DNA from: G965267605 sp965267605
GTDB taxonomy: Bacteria > Bacteroidota > Bacteroidia > Flavobacteriales_E > Vicingaceae
NCBI GenBank assembly: GCA_965267605.1
Contig: OZ254088.1
Location: forward strand, 2,046,001-2,110,000
Direction of reading: 5' to 3'
Length of the DNA: 64,000 bases
Shown in pieces: positions 28,474 to 37,688 of the stretch (positions are counted from its first letter, which is position 1; each line of letters starts with the position of its first letter). Below the pieces are notes generated by a model. The model was given only the letters and a program-made list of their open reading frames with translations, had not been told where the DNA came from and ran no database searches. The position numbers and the translations under genes were made by a program.

Positions 28474-30314
28474 GCGCAATTAAATACCAACTCAAGGTTT
28501 ACATTTTTTGGTTGGTCTTCTTTGCGCTAACGCGCGCTGTATTCCTGGTGTACCTTGGAGATGGGACTTCAACTTTTGGACAAACGCTGCTCTCCTTCGT
28601 TTATGGCTGGATTATGGACACATCCATGACGGGTTACTTAATGATCTTACCACTGCTGCTCACGATCATATCTGTTTGGGCTGGAAAAAAAATCATTGTC
28701 AAAGTTCTGCTCGGATACCATTGGTTGTTAATCCTGTTGTTCAGTTTTATGGCCGTCCTTGAGATTCCACTTTACGAAGCATGGGGATTCAAAATGCACA
28801 TCAAGGCATTCGTACATCTGGAACATCCATCTGAAATCTTCCGAACTGCCAGTTGGGGACAAACGATTGGCGTTTCGTTATCTGCCCTGGTATTGGCCAC
28901 TGTATTTGGATACATCTTCATGCGGTTCATCTCCCGTCCTTTCGAACAACAGGAGCTCAGCAAGAAGCCACTTCAAACCATTGGATTGTTGCTCATGCTT
29001 CCGCTGCTTGTGATAGGTATTCGAGGAGGGTTTCAACAAATTCCTTTACAGCAAAGTGATGTGTATTTCTCCAACAATCAACTGCTGAACAACGCGGCAA
29101 TCAACACTCCCTGGAACCTGATCCACAGCTACATTGAAAACAAAGCGCTGTTGGAAGGGCACCCTTATCAATACATGAGTAAAGAAGAAGCGAAAAAACA
29201 GGTTGATGCATTGAATAGCTCCACTCCTCAGCGTGGGTGGATTAAAGCTAAGCGACCAAACATTGTATTGGTGATTTTAGAGAGTTGGACTGCGGATATG
29301 GTAGAAGCAGTGGGGGGAGCACCGGGACTGACTCCTAACTTCTCCAAGTTATCGGATTCAGGCCTGTTATTCGATCAATTCTACGCCAGTGGTGAACGAT
29401 CTGACCAAGGAATATGTACCATTCTATCTGGGTATCCTGCACAGCCTATTACATCCATCATTACCCAACCAGCGAGGATGGCTGGATTACCTGCGATCAA
29501 CAAAAAACTTCAAGAACACGGTTATGCATCTCTGTTTGTCTTTGGGGGACAGCTGAACTACGGTAATATCAAAAGTTTCCTGGTACAGAATGAATTTGAT
29601 AAGGTCATTGAAGAAGACGATTTCTCGTCAGACTTACCCCATAGCAAACTTGGTTACCCAGACCACGTCACTTTCGATCGCTTTGGTAAAGAGGTAGATC
29701 AACTGCAAGAGCCCTTTATAGCTTCCATCTTTACGCTTAGCTCTCATGAGCCCTTCGATATTCCCATTGCAACAAAGGTTAAATGGGATGATGAATATCC
29801 CGATTATGCTGCTGCGATGAAATACAGTGATCAGGCGTTGGGTGATTTCATGAAGTATGCCAGTAAACGGGCGTGGTTTAAAAACACGCTGTTTGTCTTC
29901 GTAGCTGATCACGGGCACCACTCGCACAAGGGCTGGAATTTTTACGAACCCAATTACAGAAAGATCCCCTTGTTATTCTGGGGGGAAGCATTAGAAGAAC
30001 GCTTCAGAGGAAACAAAAACAATAGCATTGGTGGACAAGCTGATCTACCCAAAACACTGTTGAATGGGTTGGAAATAGACGCAAGTGAATTCACCTGGGG
30101 TAAGGATTTACTTGATACAAATCGAACGCAATTCGCATACTACAGTCACCTGCAAGGATTCGGAATGGTTACACCTAAAGGATACGTAGTATATGACCAC
30201 AAGCAGCAAAAGAGCATTATGAGCAATTTTCCTGAGGGCAAAGAAAAGCAACAAGCGGAGCAAAACGGAAAGGCTTATCTTCAACATCTGATGGACGATT
30301 ACATGGAACGTTAA
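28464..30314 (+). CDS. LtaS-like membrane sulfatase/phosphoglycerol transferase
   Basis: A 616-residue protein: about five TM helices in the first 190 residues, then a periplasmic alkaline-phosphatase-fold sulfatase domain (about 265-560). Metal/catalytic landmarks: ILESW (Glu), SGERSDQGICTILSGYP (nucleophile region), GGQLNYGN, SSHEPFDIP, and VADHGHHSH. In Gram-positives LtaS polymerises lipoteichoic acid; in Gram-negatives such proteins add phosphoglycerol or phosphoethanolamine to envelope glycans or lipids. Substrate unknown here. It overlaps the thioesterase by 10 nt and the murQ start by 1 nt. Confidence 0.85.
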   Translation: MSLGAIKYQLKVYIFWLVFFALTRAVFLVYLGDGTSTFGQTLLSFVYGWIMDTSMTGYLMILPLLLTIISVWAGKKIIVKVLLGYHWLLILLFSFMAVLEIPLYEAWGFKMHIKAFVHLEHPSEIFRTASWGQTIGVSLSALVLATVFGYIFMRFISRPFEQQELSKKPLQTIGLLLMLPLLVIGIRGGFQQIPLQQSDVYFSNNQLLNNAAINTPWNLIHSYIENKALLEGHPYQYMSKEEAKKQVDALNSSTPQRGWIKAKRPNIVLVILESWTADMVEAVGGAPGLTPNFSKLSDSGLLFDQFYASGERSDQGICTILSGYPAQPITSIITQPARMAGLPAINKKLQEHGYASLFVFGGQLNYGNIKSFLVQNEFDKVIEEDDFSSDLPHSKLGYPDHVTFDRFGKEVDQLQEPFIASIFTLSSHEPFDIPIATKVKWDDEYPDYAAAMKYSDQALGDFMKYASKRAWFKNTLFVFVADHGHHSHKGWNFYEPNYRKIPLLFWGEALEERFRGNKNNSIGGQADLPKTLLNGLEIDASEFTWGKDLLDTNRTQFAYYSHLQGFGMVTPKGYVVYDHKQQKSIMSNFPEGKEKQQAEQNGKAYLQHLMDDYMER

Positions 30315-31120
30315 TGGAAAAGACTACCGAAAAACCATCTAACTATGATCATCTGGAAAAGATGACAACCATGGAGCTACTCAGCTCAATGAATCAGGAA
30401 GATCGATCCGTTCCAGTTGCCATTGCTGGTAAACTTGAAGAAATCTCAAAGCTTGTAGATGCAATTGTTCCCAGGATGCAGCGTGGTGGGCGTTTGTTCT
30501 ATATCGGAGCTGGTACGTCTGGAAGATTAGGAATTGTAGACGCCTCGGAATGTCCACCAACTTTTGGTGTCCCTCACGGCATGGTCATTGGGTTAATTGC
30601 AGGGGGTGACTCAGCCATTAGAAAGGCTGTTGAATTCGCAGAGGATAGTGAAGCTCAGGGATGGGAAGACCTACTGGAGCATGAGGTTGGGCAAGATGAT
30701 GTTGTGATTGGAATTGCGGCTAGTGGAACAACTCCATACGTCATCGGTGGGCTCCGCAACGCGCAAGAACAGGGAATTCTCACAGGATGTATTACTTGCA
30801 ATGAAGGATCTCCAGTCGCGGCCCATGCTGATCATCCTATAGAAATTGTTGTGGGACCAGAATTCGTAACAGGAAGTACGCGGATGAAATCAGGCACTGC
30901 GCAGAAACTTGCGCTTAACCTGATCTCAACTAGCGTTATGATCAAACTAGGACGGGTTGTAGGTAACAGAATGGTGGATATGCAACTAGGCAACAACAAG
31001 CTTGTGGACCGCGGAACAAAAATGGTCATGGAAACGCTGAAAGTAGACTACGCGAAGGCCAACGGTTTGCTGATGGAACACGGAAGTGTTCGTGCCGCTA
31101 TTCAGGCAGGTCAGCAATAA
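30314..31120 (+). CDS. murQ: N-acetylmuramic acid 6-phosphate etherase
   Basis: A 268-residue SIS-domain enzyme that cleaves the lactyl ether of MurNAc-6P to give GlcNAc-6P and D-lactate in cell-wall recycling. Landmarks: YIGAGTSGRLGIVDASECPPTFGV, IAGGDSAIRKAVE.AEDS, GIAASGTTPYVIGG, and PEFVTGSTRMKSGTAQK...LNLISTSVMI. Slightly shorter than E. coli MurQ (298), missing part of the C-terminal helices. ATG overlaps the sulfatase stop (TAATG). Confidence 0.95.
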   Translation: MEKTTEKPSNYDHLEKMTTMELLSSMNQEDRSVPVAIAGKLEEISKLVDAIVPRMQRGGRLFYIGAGTSGRLGIVDASECPPTFGVPHGMVIGLIAGGDSAIRKAVEFAEDSEAQGWEDLLEHEVGQDDVVIGIAASGTTPYVIGGLRNAQEQGILTGCITCNEGSPVAAHADHPIEIVVGPEFVTGSTRMKSGTAQKLALNLISTSVMIKLGRVVGNRMVDMQLGNNKLVDRGTKMVMETLKVDYAKANGLLMEHGSVRAAIQAGQQ

Positions 31121-31337
31121 TTGCATCAAATGCGTCAGCTTCTACTTCCTCATAGTATCTGGAATCGCACGCAATGATGTCTGATAAATGGTGTTGATCC
31201 GCGAAATTCTTCACCTCGAAAATGTACTTTTCGTATGTGGAATCGGGACGTAGTTTAAGTTCGATCCAATGTGCTGAATCGATCACTTTGAAATACGATG
31301 TTCCGCCTATAAACCGCCTGAACAGTGGAAAAGTCAT
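31098..31337 (-). CDS. small hypothetical protein
   Basis: A 79-residue protein (MTFPLFRRFIGGTSYFKV...DAIIADLPE), acidic at the C-terminus, no TM helix. Its 3' end overlaps murQ by 23 nt on the opposite strand. A longer reading up to 31538 is rejected because it would run through a strong hairpin and the start of the histidine kinase gene. The composition (Y, E, D, I rich, no rare codon runs) looks like a real protein, but I do not recognise the family. A TGCCTTTG box (one mismatch) lies near 31385-31392. Confidence 0.5.
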   Translation of the reverse strand: MTFPLFRRFIGGTSYFKVIDSAHWIELKLRPDSTYEKYIFEVKNFADQHHLSDIIACDSRYYEEVEADAFDAIIADLPE

Positions 31338-31431
31338 TTTTTTCAAGGATATACAATAATAATTCTTTAACTTCGTTATACTACAAAGGCAATACGGAGA
31401 AGTAGTTCTTTCGTAGTAACGGAGAGAGTGC

Positions 31432-31457
31432 CAAAGGGAAGCGTTAGCTTCCCTTTG
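31432..31457. other. strong 11-bp hairpin in the murQ-histidine kinase gap
   Basis: CAAAGGGAAGC, GTTA loop, GCTTCCCTTTG: a perfect 11-bp inverted repeat with no T-run on either side. A TAACTTCG box at 31368-31375 (+) lies about 60 nt before it. It may be the 3' end of a small RNA or a factor-assisted terminator; see findings. Confidence 0.5.
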
Positions 31458-31514
31458 TGCATTTATAGATGTTAATGATTCGTTAAAATCAATCGCCTCT
31501 TCCCCCCTACCATG

Positions 31515-31522
31515 TATCTTTA
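31515..31522 (+). promoter_or_regulatory. -7 box of the histidine kinase operon
   Basis: TATCTTTA (one mismatch), 4 nt before ATG 31527; predicts a leaderless mRNA. Confidence 0.45.
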
Positions 31523-31526
31523 AATT

Positions 31527-32804
31527 ATGAAGCGACAATCGTTGCGGATCATAGTTATTCTTGCCACAATCTCGTTGGCCGGAATTGTCACCACCCAGAT
31601 CTTCTGGGTAACGAAAGCATTTACGTTAGAGGAAAAGAAATTCAATGAGCTGGTCCACACGGCTTTGTTCAATGTGGCCCAGGAGATTCTTGACGTGAAC
31701 AAGGACCCAACTGAGTTGACCGACCCTGTTCACCAGGTCTCATCCACCTATTTCGTGGTAGCCGTGAACGAAACGCTTCACCCCTATCTGTTGCAGAGCA
31801 TGCTTTCGCGTGAATTCAAAAGGAGGAACATCAACATAGATTTCGAATATGTGATCTACGATTGCTTTACAGATTCACTGGTCTTTGGAAATCATGTTAC
31901 CGTTGAAGACCTCGAGAAGGATATGCTCCACACCATTTCCGAAGATGATTATTGGAATCTGGACGGACATTATTTTGGTATCTACTTTCCTTCTAAGGAA
32001 ACCTATATCGTTAGTCAGCTAGACGCATGGATATACTCCTCCGCCATTATCCTGTTCGTAATCTTCTTCTTCACGTATTCAATCTCTACGATATTAAAGC
32101 AAAAGCGGCTGTCGGAAATCAAGAACGATTTCATCAATAACATGACGCATGAGTTTAAAACCCCGATTTCCACCATTCAGTTGAGCAGTGATGTTTTGAT
32201 GGAGGATGGTATTGAGGAAGACAGTGAACGATTGAAAACATATGCCAAAATCATATCTGAAGAGAACAAACGCTTAAAACGCCAAGTTGACAAGGTGCTT
32301 CAATTGGCTTCCCTTAACAGCAGCGAAACAGTTCTAGAGCGTACTGAAATAGATGTGCACGATATGATTACGCGATCTGTTAAAAGCTTTGAACCTTTAC
32401 TAGCTACTGCCAATGGGCAAATCAACGTTACGTTGAACGCAATAAAACCTATCATCGTTGGCGATGAAACACATATGAGTAATGTGATTCACAACCTGAT
32501 CGATAACGGCATTAAGTACTCCAATGCTGACCCTATTATTGATATCCGTACGAGCAATGTTGGAAAGAAGATTATCCTGGAAATTCAGGATCACGGCATT
32601 GGCATTGAATCCAAGAATCAAAAACATGTCTTCGACAAGTTCTACAGAGTACCTACAGGAAACATACATAATGTAAAAGGTTTCGGACTAGGTCTCTTCT
32701 ACGTGAAGTCAATTATCGAAAGCCATAGTGGTAAGATTACCATGCATAGCAAACCGGGTGAAGGCACTACCTTTACCATTGAACTGAATTGCAAAGATGA
32801 GTGA
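31527..32804 (+). CDS. sensor histidine kinase
   Basis: A 425-residue membrane kinase: TM1 about 8-28, periplasmic sensor about 30-167 with no family I can name, TM2 about 168-188, no HAMP domain, then HisKA with His208 in MTHEFKTP, and a HATPase domain (NLIDNGIKYS, DHGIGI, GFGLGLFYVK, EGTTFTIEL). It phosphorylates the response regulator encoded right after it (8-nt overlap). Signal unknown. This is the common Bacteroidota type, similar to RprX. Confidence 0.93.
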   Translation: MKRQSLRIIVILATISLAGIVTTQIFWVTKAFTLEEKKFNELVHTALFNVAQEILDVNKDPTELTDPVHQVSSTYFVVAVNETLHPYLLQSMLSREFKRRNINIDFEYVIYDCFTDSLVFGNHVTVEDLEKDMLHTISEDDYWNLDGHYFGIYFPSKETYIVSQLDAWIYSSAIILFVIFFFTYSISTILKQKRLSEIKNDFINNMTHEFKTPISTIQLSSDVLMEDGIEEDSERLKTYAKIISEENKRLKRQVDKVLQLASLNSSETVLERTEIDVHDMITRSVKSFEPLLATANGQINVTLNAIKPIIVGDETHMSNVIHNLIDNGIKYSNADPIIDIRTSNVGKKIILEIQDHGIGIESKNQKHVFDKFYRVPTGNIHNVKGFGLGLFYVKSIIESHSGKITMHSKPGEGTTFTIELNCKDE

Positions 32805-33489
32805 GCAGATCAATATACTGTTGGTTGAAGACGATACGAACCTGGGATTCGTGGTCAAAGACAGCTTGACCAAGGCTGGGTTTCGCGTCAGTCTTGCCAT
32901 TGATGGCGAGCAAGGTTTGCAGACTTTTCAGGAAGGTGACTATGACATCTGTGTATTGGACGTGATGCTACCAAATAAGGATGGCATTGCCCTTGCCCAG
33001 GACATACGTGCCAGTAACGCTGGAGTGCCAATCATATTCCTAACTGCCAAGTCGATGATCGAAGACAAGGTGAAAGGGTTTGATGCAGGCGGTGATGATT
33101 ACCTCACCAAGCCATTCGAAATGAAAGAGCTGGAAATGAGGATCAATGCAATTCTCAAGCGCAGCTCCAGCAGCCATCAGGCTGACCGTGATCAGTTTCA
33201 GATCGGTAACTACGTTTTTGACAGTAGCAATCTTACCCTAACGCTTGGCGATGAAGTTCAGAATCTGACCAAAAAGGAAGGGTCTATCCTCAAATTACTC
33301 TGCCTTCACAGAAACGAACTGCTGAAAAGAGAGCAACTGCTCAAAGCTGTGTGGGGAAAGGACGACTATTTCAGTGGAAGAAGCATGGATGTCTTTATTT
33401 CCAAATTGCGCAAATACCTTAAAGGCGACCCAGAAGTTGAAATTGCTAATTTGCATGGAGTTGGTTTCAAGTTACTAGCTTCTGAATAG
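32797..33489 (+). CDS. OmpR/PhoB-type response regulator
   Basis: A 230-residue regulator: receiver domain with acidic pocket Glu11-Asp12, phospho-acceptor Asp55 in VLDVMLP, Thr83 and Lys105, followed by a winged-helix DNA-binding domain (TKKEGSILKLLCLHRNELLKREQLLKAVWG, RSMDVFISKLRKYL). Resembles RprY of Bacteroides. It overlaps its kinase by 8 nt and the following GTG start by 1 nt. Its target genes cannot be read here. Confidence 0.94.
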   Translation: MSEQINILLVEDDTNLGFVVKDSLTKAGFRVSLAIDGEQGLQTFQEGDYDICVLDVMLPNKDGIALAQDIRASNAGVPIIFLTAKSMIEDKVKGFDAGGDDYLTKPFEMKELEMRINAILKRSSSSHQADRDQFQIGNYVFDSSNLTLTLGDEVQNLTKKEGSILKLLCLHRNELLKREQLLKAVWGKDDYFSGRSMDVFISKLRKYLKGDPEVEIANLHGVGFKLLASE

Positions 33490-36203
33490 TGCAAGATTCG
33501 TTTTTAAGTGAGTTAGCGTCTCAAATTATTTCCAGGCATGGTCAGCACCTCGACCGGGTTCAAATCGTACTGCCCTCAAAACGGTCAGGATTATTTCTTC
33601 ATAACGAAATTGTACAGCAATTAGGTAAGCCCAGTTGGTTACCGGAAGTTATTGGCTTCGATGACTACGTATTGAAAGGAACCGACCTTTGCGAACCTGA
33701 TCCTATCGTATTGAGTTGTGAGTTTTACCTGGCGTGTGCGCAAGAAGATGAACCATTCGACAAAGCCGCAAGCTGGATCCCGACCCTGATTTCCGATTTC
33801 AATGATATAGACCTTGCGTTGTGCGATGCAGAGCAACTGTTCAAGAATGTAACAGCTGCCAGGAAATTGGAGGAATGGAACCCTGATGGTCAGGAAGCAA
33901 CCGAAGTCCAACTTGAATACCTGAAGTTCTGGGATCAATTGAGTGTCTACTACGATAAATTCAAGCAGCATCTTTACAAAAAGGGATACGCGTACAGAGG
34001 CATGTACTACCGTGAGGTAGCTGAGCGAATGCAACAGGGGCTTTGGCGGACAGAGTCACACATCGACACAGTAGTTTTTGCCGGCCTTAATGCTTTAACC
34101 GTAGCAGGTGAAGCCATCATCAAGGGAACGAAAACGCAAGTGAATACGGAGATCTACTGGGATTTGGACGAACACCTCCGTGACCAGCCTGACCATGAAG
34201 CAAGCAGGTTCATTCGAAAGAACATTGCCGCATTAGGAAATGATTTTTCCAAGCAGTTCGATTCGCTCAGGAAACCAAAGGATATTCAGGTTATTGCGGC
34301 AATGGGTAAGGTTGGGCAAGCCAAAGTATGCGCTGAACTTCTCGAAAAACATAAGGATAGGATTGATCAGACCACCGTAATCGTAGGTGATGAAAAAATT
34401 CTGGATCCGCTATTGTCCTCGCTTGGCTCTGATCTTGGCTCCTACAATATCACGATGGGCTATCCATTAACCAATCATTCAGTCACAAGTTTTGTTCAGG
34501 CCTTCTTACAACTCATTTCGAGGAGAGATAGCTTCTTCAACGGGAGCTATCACCACACAGATTTGGTCGCGTGGCTAACCCATCCAATGTCCGCCAGTGT
34601 TCTAAATGCCAAAGACATCAACCTGGTGATCGCGGAGATCAAAAAGAACAATATCACTTTCTTGGGAACCAAGATCATCAGCGAAAGATTCGACTTCCTT
34701 AACAACTGGTTATCACCGGATCGAACCCACGCAATTGAAGACATCATTATTACGGTAAGGGAGTTTCTGGCTAAACTGGGAGGAAATCAACGTGCTGATG
34801 GCATTCAGAAAGCTGTATGCGGGCGATTATCTTCCATACTGGGAGAAATCCAACAGTACGGCAGCTCGTATCCAAAGCTCATCTCTGGTGCAAGTATTGG
34901 CCCTTTGTTTCAAAGATTGGTTCAGGGTGCAACCTTATCCTTTTCCGGAGAGCCGTTACAGGGATTACAGATTATGGGGATGCTGGAATCCAGAACCCTG
35001 GATTTTGACCACCTAATTGTGTTAGGAATGAATGAAGGAGTAATTCCTCAAGGTAAATCCAGAAACAGCTTTATTCCGTTCGACCTGAAAGTTGGACATG
35101 GCATCAACACTTACCGGGAGAATGACAGCATCTTCGCCTACCATTTCTACAGGTTGATCTCAAGGTGCCAGAGTGCATACCTGCTTTACGATCCCAATCC
35201 AGAAGACTATGGAAATGCGGAAGTAAGTCGGTTTGTAACCCAGCTAAAATTTGAACCGGTCGGAGACATTAAGATACGCGAGAGCGTCTACCAAAACCCA
35301 ACGAAACTGCCCAGTCAGCATGATGTTCCTATTCGCGCTGCGGACTATACAGAACGTGCGGAAACGATGCTCGCAGAAAGAATCTCTCAAAGTGGATTGA
35401 ATACGTTTATCAATTGTCCACGCGACTTCTACTTTAAATATGTACTGAAATTGCGAGAAGATGACGAGGTGGAAGAATCATTGGAAGACAGAACATTCGG
35501 TAATATTCTTCACCACTGTCTGGAGGATATTTACAAACCATTTCTGGGGAATTTCATAGACCCTAAGGATCTCGTAGGCCGCCTGCATGAATTACCCGAT
35601 ATCGTAAATAAGCGATACCATGAAGAGATTAAACTTGCAGAAGGTAGCTACGGAGAGAATCTTATTTCACGGCACGTAATCGAAGACTACGTGGATAGGT
35701 TCGTTAAGTGGGAAGCCAAAGAGATAGCCCGCGAGCCAAGAAAACTGATTTCCTTGGAGTATGAAGCGTCTATGGAATTCAATTACGCCACTGGTAAGAA
35801 AGCCACATTATATGGTATTATCGATCGCATAGAGGAACGTGCTTCGGGTCTTTACGTCATTGACTACAAAAGTGGGAAAGTGGATTCCAGATTCACCGGT
35901 GGGTCTGAGATCATGCCTTTGTTTCACAAACCGGAACTCAGCAAGGCACTGCAATTGCTTGTATATGGAATGTTTGCCGAATCGGAATTCAAAAGATCTG
36001 ACATCAAACTGGGCTGGTACAGTTTTAGGGAACTTTCCAAGGGACTGATTCCGCTCACCGTTCAAAAGACCAATGATCTATCTAAGATCGAAATGGGAGA
36101 CTTTAGGGAAGGACTTAAAGGACTTCTAAGTAGGATCGTTGATCCGGCACTTGAACTTAACCACAATCCAGATTCGAAGTATTGTGATTTCTGTACAGGA
36201 TAA
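33489..36203 (+). CDS. AddB-like PD-(D/E)XK nuclease
   Basis: A 904-residue protein of the AddB type seen in Bacteroidota. The N-terminal helicase-like half has a degenerate Walker A (VLPSKRSG near residue 27), and the C-terminal PD-(D/E)XK domain shows GIIDRIEE and VIDYKSGK. The iron-staple cysteines typical of AddB are only partly present: Cys643 in NCPRDF and Cys899/Cys902 in YCDFC, with the chain ending two residues later, before the usual fourth Cys. It likely processes DNA ends for recombinational repair with a UvrD-like partner located elsewhere. The GTG start overlaps the regulator's stop (TAGTG). Repair gene coupled to a two-component system is unusual. Confidence 0.82.
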   Translation: MQDSFLSELASQIISRHGQHLDRVQIVLPSKRSGLFLHNEIVQQLGKPSWLPEVIGFDDYVLKGTDLCEPDPIVLSCEFYLACAQEDEPFDKAASWIPTLISDFNDIDLALCDAEQLFKNVTAARKLEEWNPDGQEATEVQLEYLKFWDQLSVYYDKFKQHLYKKGYAYRGMYYREVAERMQQGLWRTESHIDTVVFAGLNALTVAGEAIIKGTKTQVNTEIYWDLDEHLRDQPDHEASRFIRKNIAALGNDFSKQFDSLRKPKDIQVIAAMGKVGQAKVCAELLEKHKDRIDQTTVIVGDEKILDPLLSSLGSDLGSYNITMGYPLTNHSVTSFVQAFLQLISRRDSFFNGSYHHTDLVAWLTHPMSASVLNAKDINLVIAEIKKNNITFLGTKIISERFDFLNNWLSPDRTHAIEDIIITVREFLAKLGGNQRADGIQKAVCGRLSSILGEIQQYGSSYPKLISGASIGPLFQRLVQGATLSFSGEPLQGLQIMGMLESRTLDFDHLIVLGMNEGVIPQGKSRNSFIPFDLKVGHGINTYRENDSIFAYHFYRLISRCQSAYLLYDPNPEDYGNAEVSRFVTQLKFEPVGDIKIRESVYQNPTKLPSQHDVPIRAADYTERAETMLAERISQSGLNTFINCPRDFYFKYVLKLREDDEVEESLEDRTFGNILHHCLEDIYKPFLGNFIDPKDLVGRLHELPDIVNKRYHEEIKLAEGSYGENLISRHVIEDYVDRFVKWEAKEIAREPRKLISLEYEASMEFNYATGKKATLYGIIDRIEERASGLYVIDYKSGKVDSRFTGGSEIMPLFHKPELSKALQLLVYGMFAESEFKRSDIKLGWYSFRELSKGLIPLTVQKTNDLSKIEMGDFREGLKGLLSRIVDPALELNHNPDSKYCDFCTG

Positions 36204-36229
36204 AAAAAGAGCTTTACCTGATGTAAAGC
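36202..36229 (-). terminator. hairpin oriented as a minus-strand terminator
   Basis: GCTTTAC, CTGAT loop, GTAAAGC (36211-36229) preceded by seven A on the plus strand, so the T-tract lies on the minus strand. It begins in the stop codon of the AddB-like gene. No minus-strand gene reads into it nearby. Confidence 0.45.
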
Positions 36230-36396
36230 CCTAATTCAAATCCAAAGGCAGGAGAATGTTTTTAATAATACCTTTTAACCAAACTGTTCGAAAATAAGAC
36301 GTTAATGTCGTCAAGATGGTTGCATGGGTCTTAAAATAAATTTACAATTGACTGTTTATCAGCTATTTGTAAAATAGATTTTGCAACGAAAATGGC

Positions 36397-36404
36397 TAAC
36401 TTTA
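36397..36404 (+). promoter_or_regulatory. -7 box of the M43 protease gene
   Basis: TAACTTTA (one mismatch), 21 nt before ATG 36426. Confidence 0.45.
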
Positions 36405-36425
36405 CTGTGTACCTAACTACATTCT

Positions 36426-37679
36426 ATGCGTAATCTGGCCCTACTACTTGTTATGACATTTGGTGTTGCAGCATTCGCTCAGCGCAACTGTGGATTCGAA
36501 GATTATCGAACACACTTATTGGAAACTTACCCTAGCTACAAGTTCAATAAGGAAACTATTGATAAACAAATCGAGGCTTACATCAAGTCTCATCCGGAAG
36601 GAAACAACAAATCGGTTATAACAATACCAGTAGTCGTACACGTTGTTTACAGAAATAGCACACAAAATATTTCCGGAGACCAGATCAATTCGCAGATCGA
36701 TGTGCTTAATGAAGATTACTCAAGAACCAATCCGGATACAGGATCAACTCCCGTTCCATTTAAGCCACTTGCGGCTGATGCTCAGATTCAATTCTGTCTG
36801 GCATCAAGAGATCCAAATGGTAACTGGACGAATGGAGTAACAAGGACACAGACCAGTGTAAACTCGTTTTCAAACGACAATGTAAAGTATACTTCTACCG
36901 GTGGCAAAGACGCATGGCCAAGAAATGATTACCTCAACATTTGGGTATGTAATCTTGGTGGTGGACTACTTGGATTTGCAACACCTCCTGGGGCACCAGC
37001 AGCGGTAGATGGAGTTGTGATTGGTTACAATTACTTCGGATCAACCAATCACGACCCGGGACCACCCAATAGCTTCACCCTTCACAGCATTTACAAATAT
37101 GGAAGGACCGCTACCCATGAAGTGGGACATTGGTTGAACCTTGAACATGTATGGGGATCAAGTAACTGCGGAAATGACGGTGTATCTGATACTCCAGTAC
37201 AGCAAGGTCCAAATTATGGATGCCCGAACTTCCCTAAGATATCTTGTAACAATGGTCCCGATGGCGAAATGTTCATGAACTACCTGGATTATTCAGATGA
37301 TGTATGCATGAATATGTTCTCTGAGGGTCAAGCAACAAGAATGCAAGCTGCACTTTCCGCATCAAGACCAACAATTCTTACTTCCCAGGGATGTAACGGT
37401 GCGATCAATAGCCTTCGGGAACTTGAGGTATTAGACGAGTTGAGTTTATACCCAAATCCTGCGGAGGATGTTGTAACCATTGCGGTTGGTGCGAAATATG
37501 AGACTACGGCTGATCTTAAGTTGGTTGACGTATCAGGAAGAGTAGTTCATACACAGGTGCTTAGCAACTCGACAAACTTCAAAGTAAACGTAGACCTTTC
37601 AACGTACGAGGCTGGAGTGTACTTCGTGGTTGTACAAAATCACCGCAACAAACTTACTTCTAAGTTGATTGTTCGCTAG
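36426..37679 (+). CDS. secreted M43 zinc metalloprotease with T9SS sorting domain
   Basis: A 417-residue protein: signal peptide (1-18), propeptide, and a pappalysin/M43 catalytic domain with the extended zinc motif HEVGHWLNLEH (231-241) and Met-turn region EMFMNYLDYSDD. The C-terminal 80 residues are a T9SS type A sorting domain (SLYPNPAEDVVTI ... GVYFVVVQN...SKLIVR). It is exported across the outer membrane and either released or anchored. Length normal for short pappalysin-like enzymes. It has its own promoter and is followed 9 nt later by menI, so readthrough is possible. Confidence 0.9.
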   Translation: MRNLALLLVMTFGVAAFAQRNCGFEDYRTHLLETYPSYKFNKETIDKQIEAYIKSHPEGNNKSVITIPVVVHVVYRNSTQNISGDQINSQIDVLNEDYSRTNPDTGSTPVPFKPLAADAQIQFCLASRDPNGNWTNGVTRTQTSVNSFSNDNVKYTSTGGKDAWPRNDYLNIWVCNLGGGLLGFATPPGAPAAVDGVVIGYNYFGSTNHDPGPPNSFTLHSIYKYGRTATHEVGHWLNLEHVWGSSNCGNDGVSDTPVQQGPNYGCPNFPKISCNNGPDGEMFMNYLDYSDDVCMNMFSEGQATRMQAALSASRPTILTSQGCNGAINSLRELEVLDELSLYPNPAEDVVTIAVGAKYETTADLKLVDVSGRVVHTQVLSNSTNFKVNVDLSTYEAGVYFVVVQNHRNKLTSKLIVR

Positions 37680-37688
37680 CTTAGCGGC

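Noticed and set aside
31338..31538. Upstream extension of the small minus-strand ORF
   Set aside because: It would cross the 11-bp hairpin and the histidine kinase start; the extra residues look non-coding.
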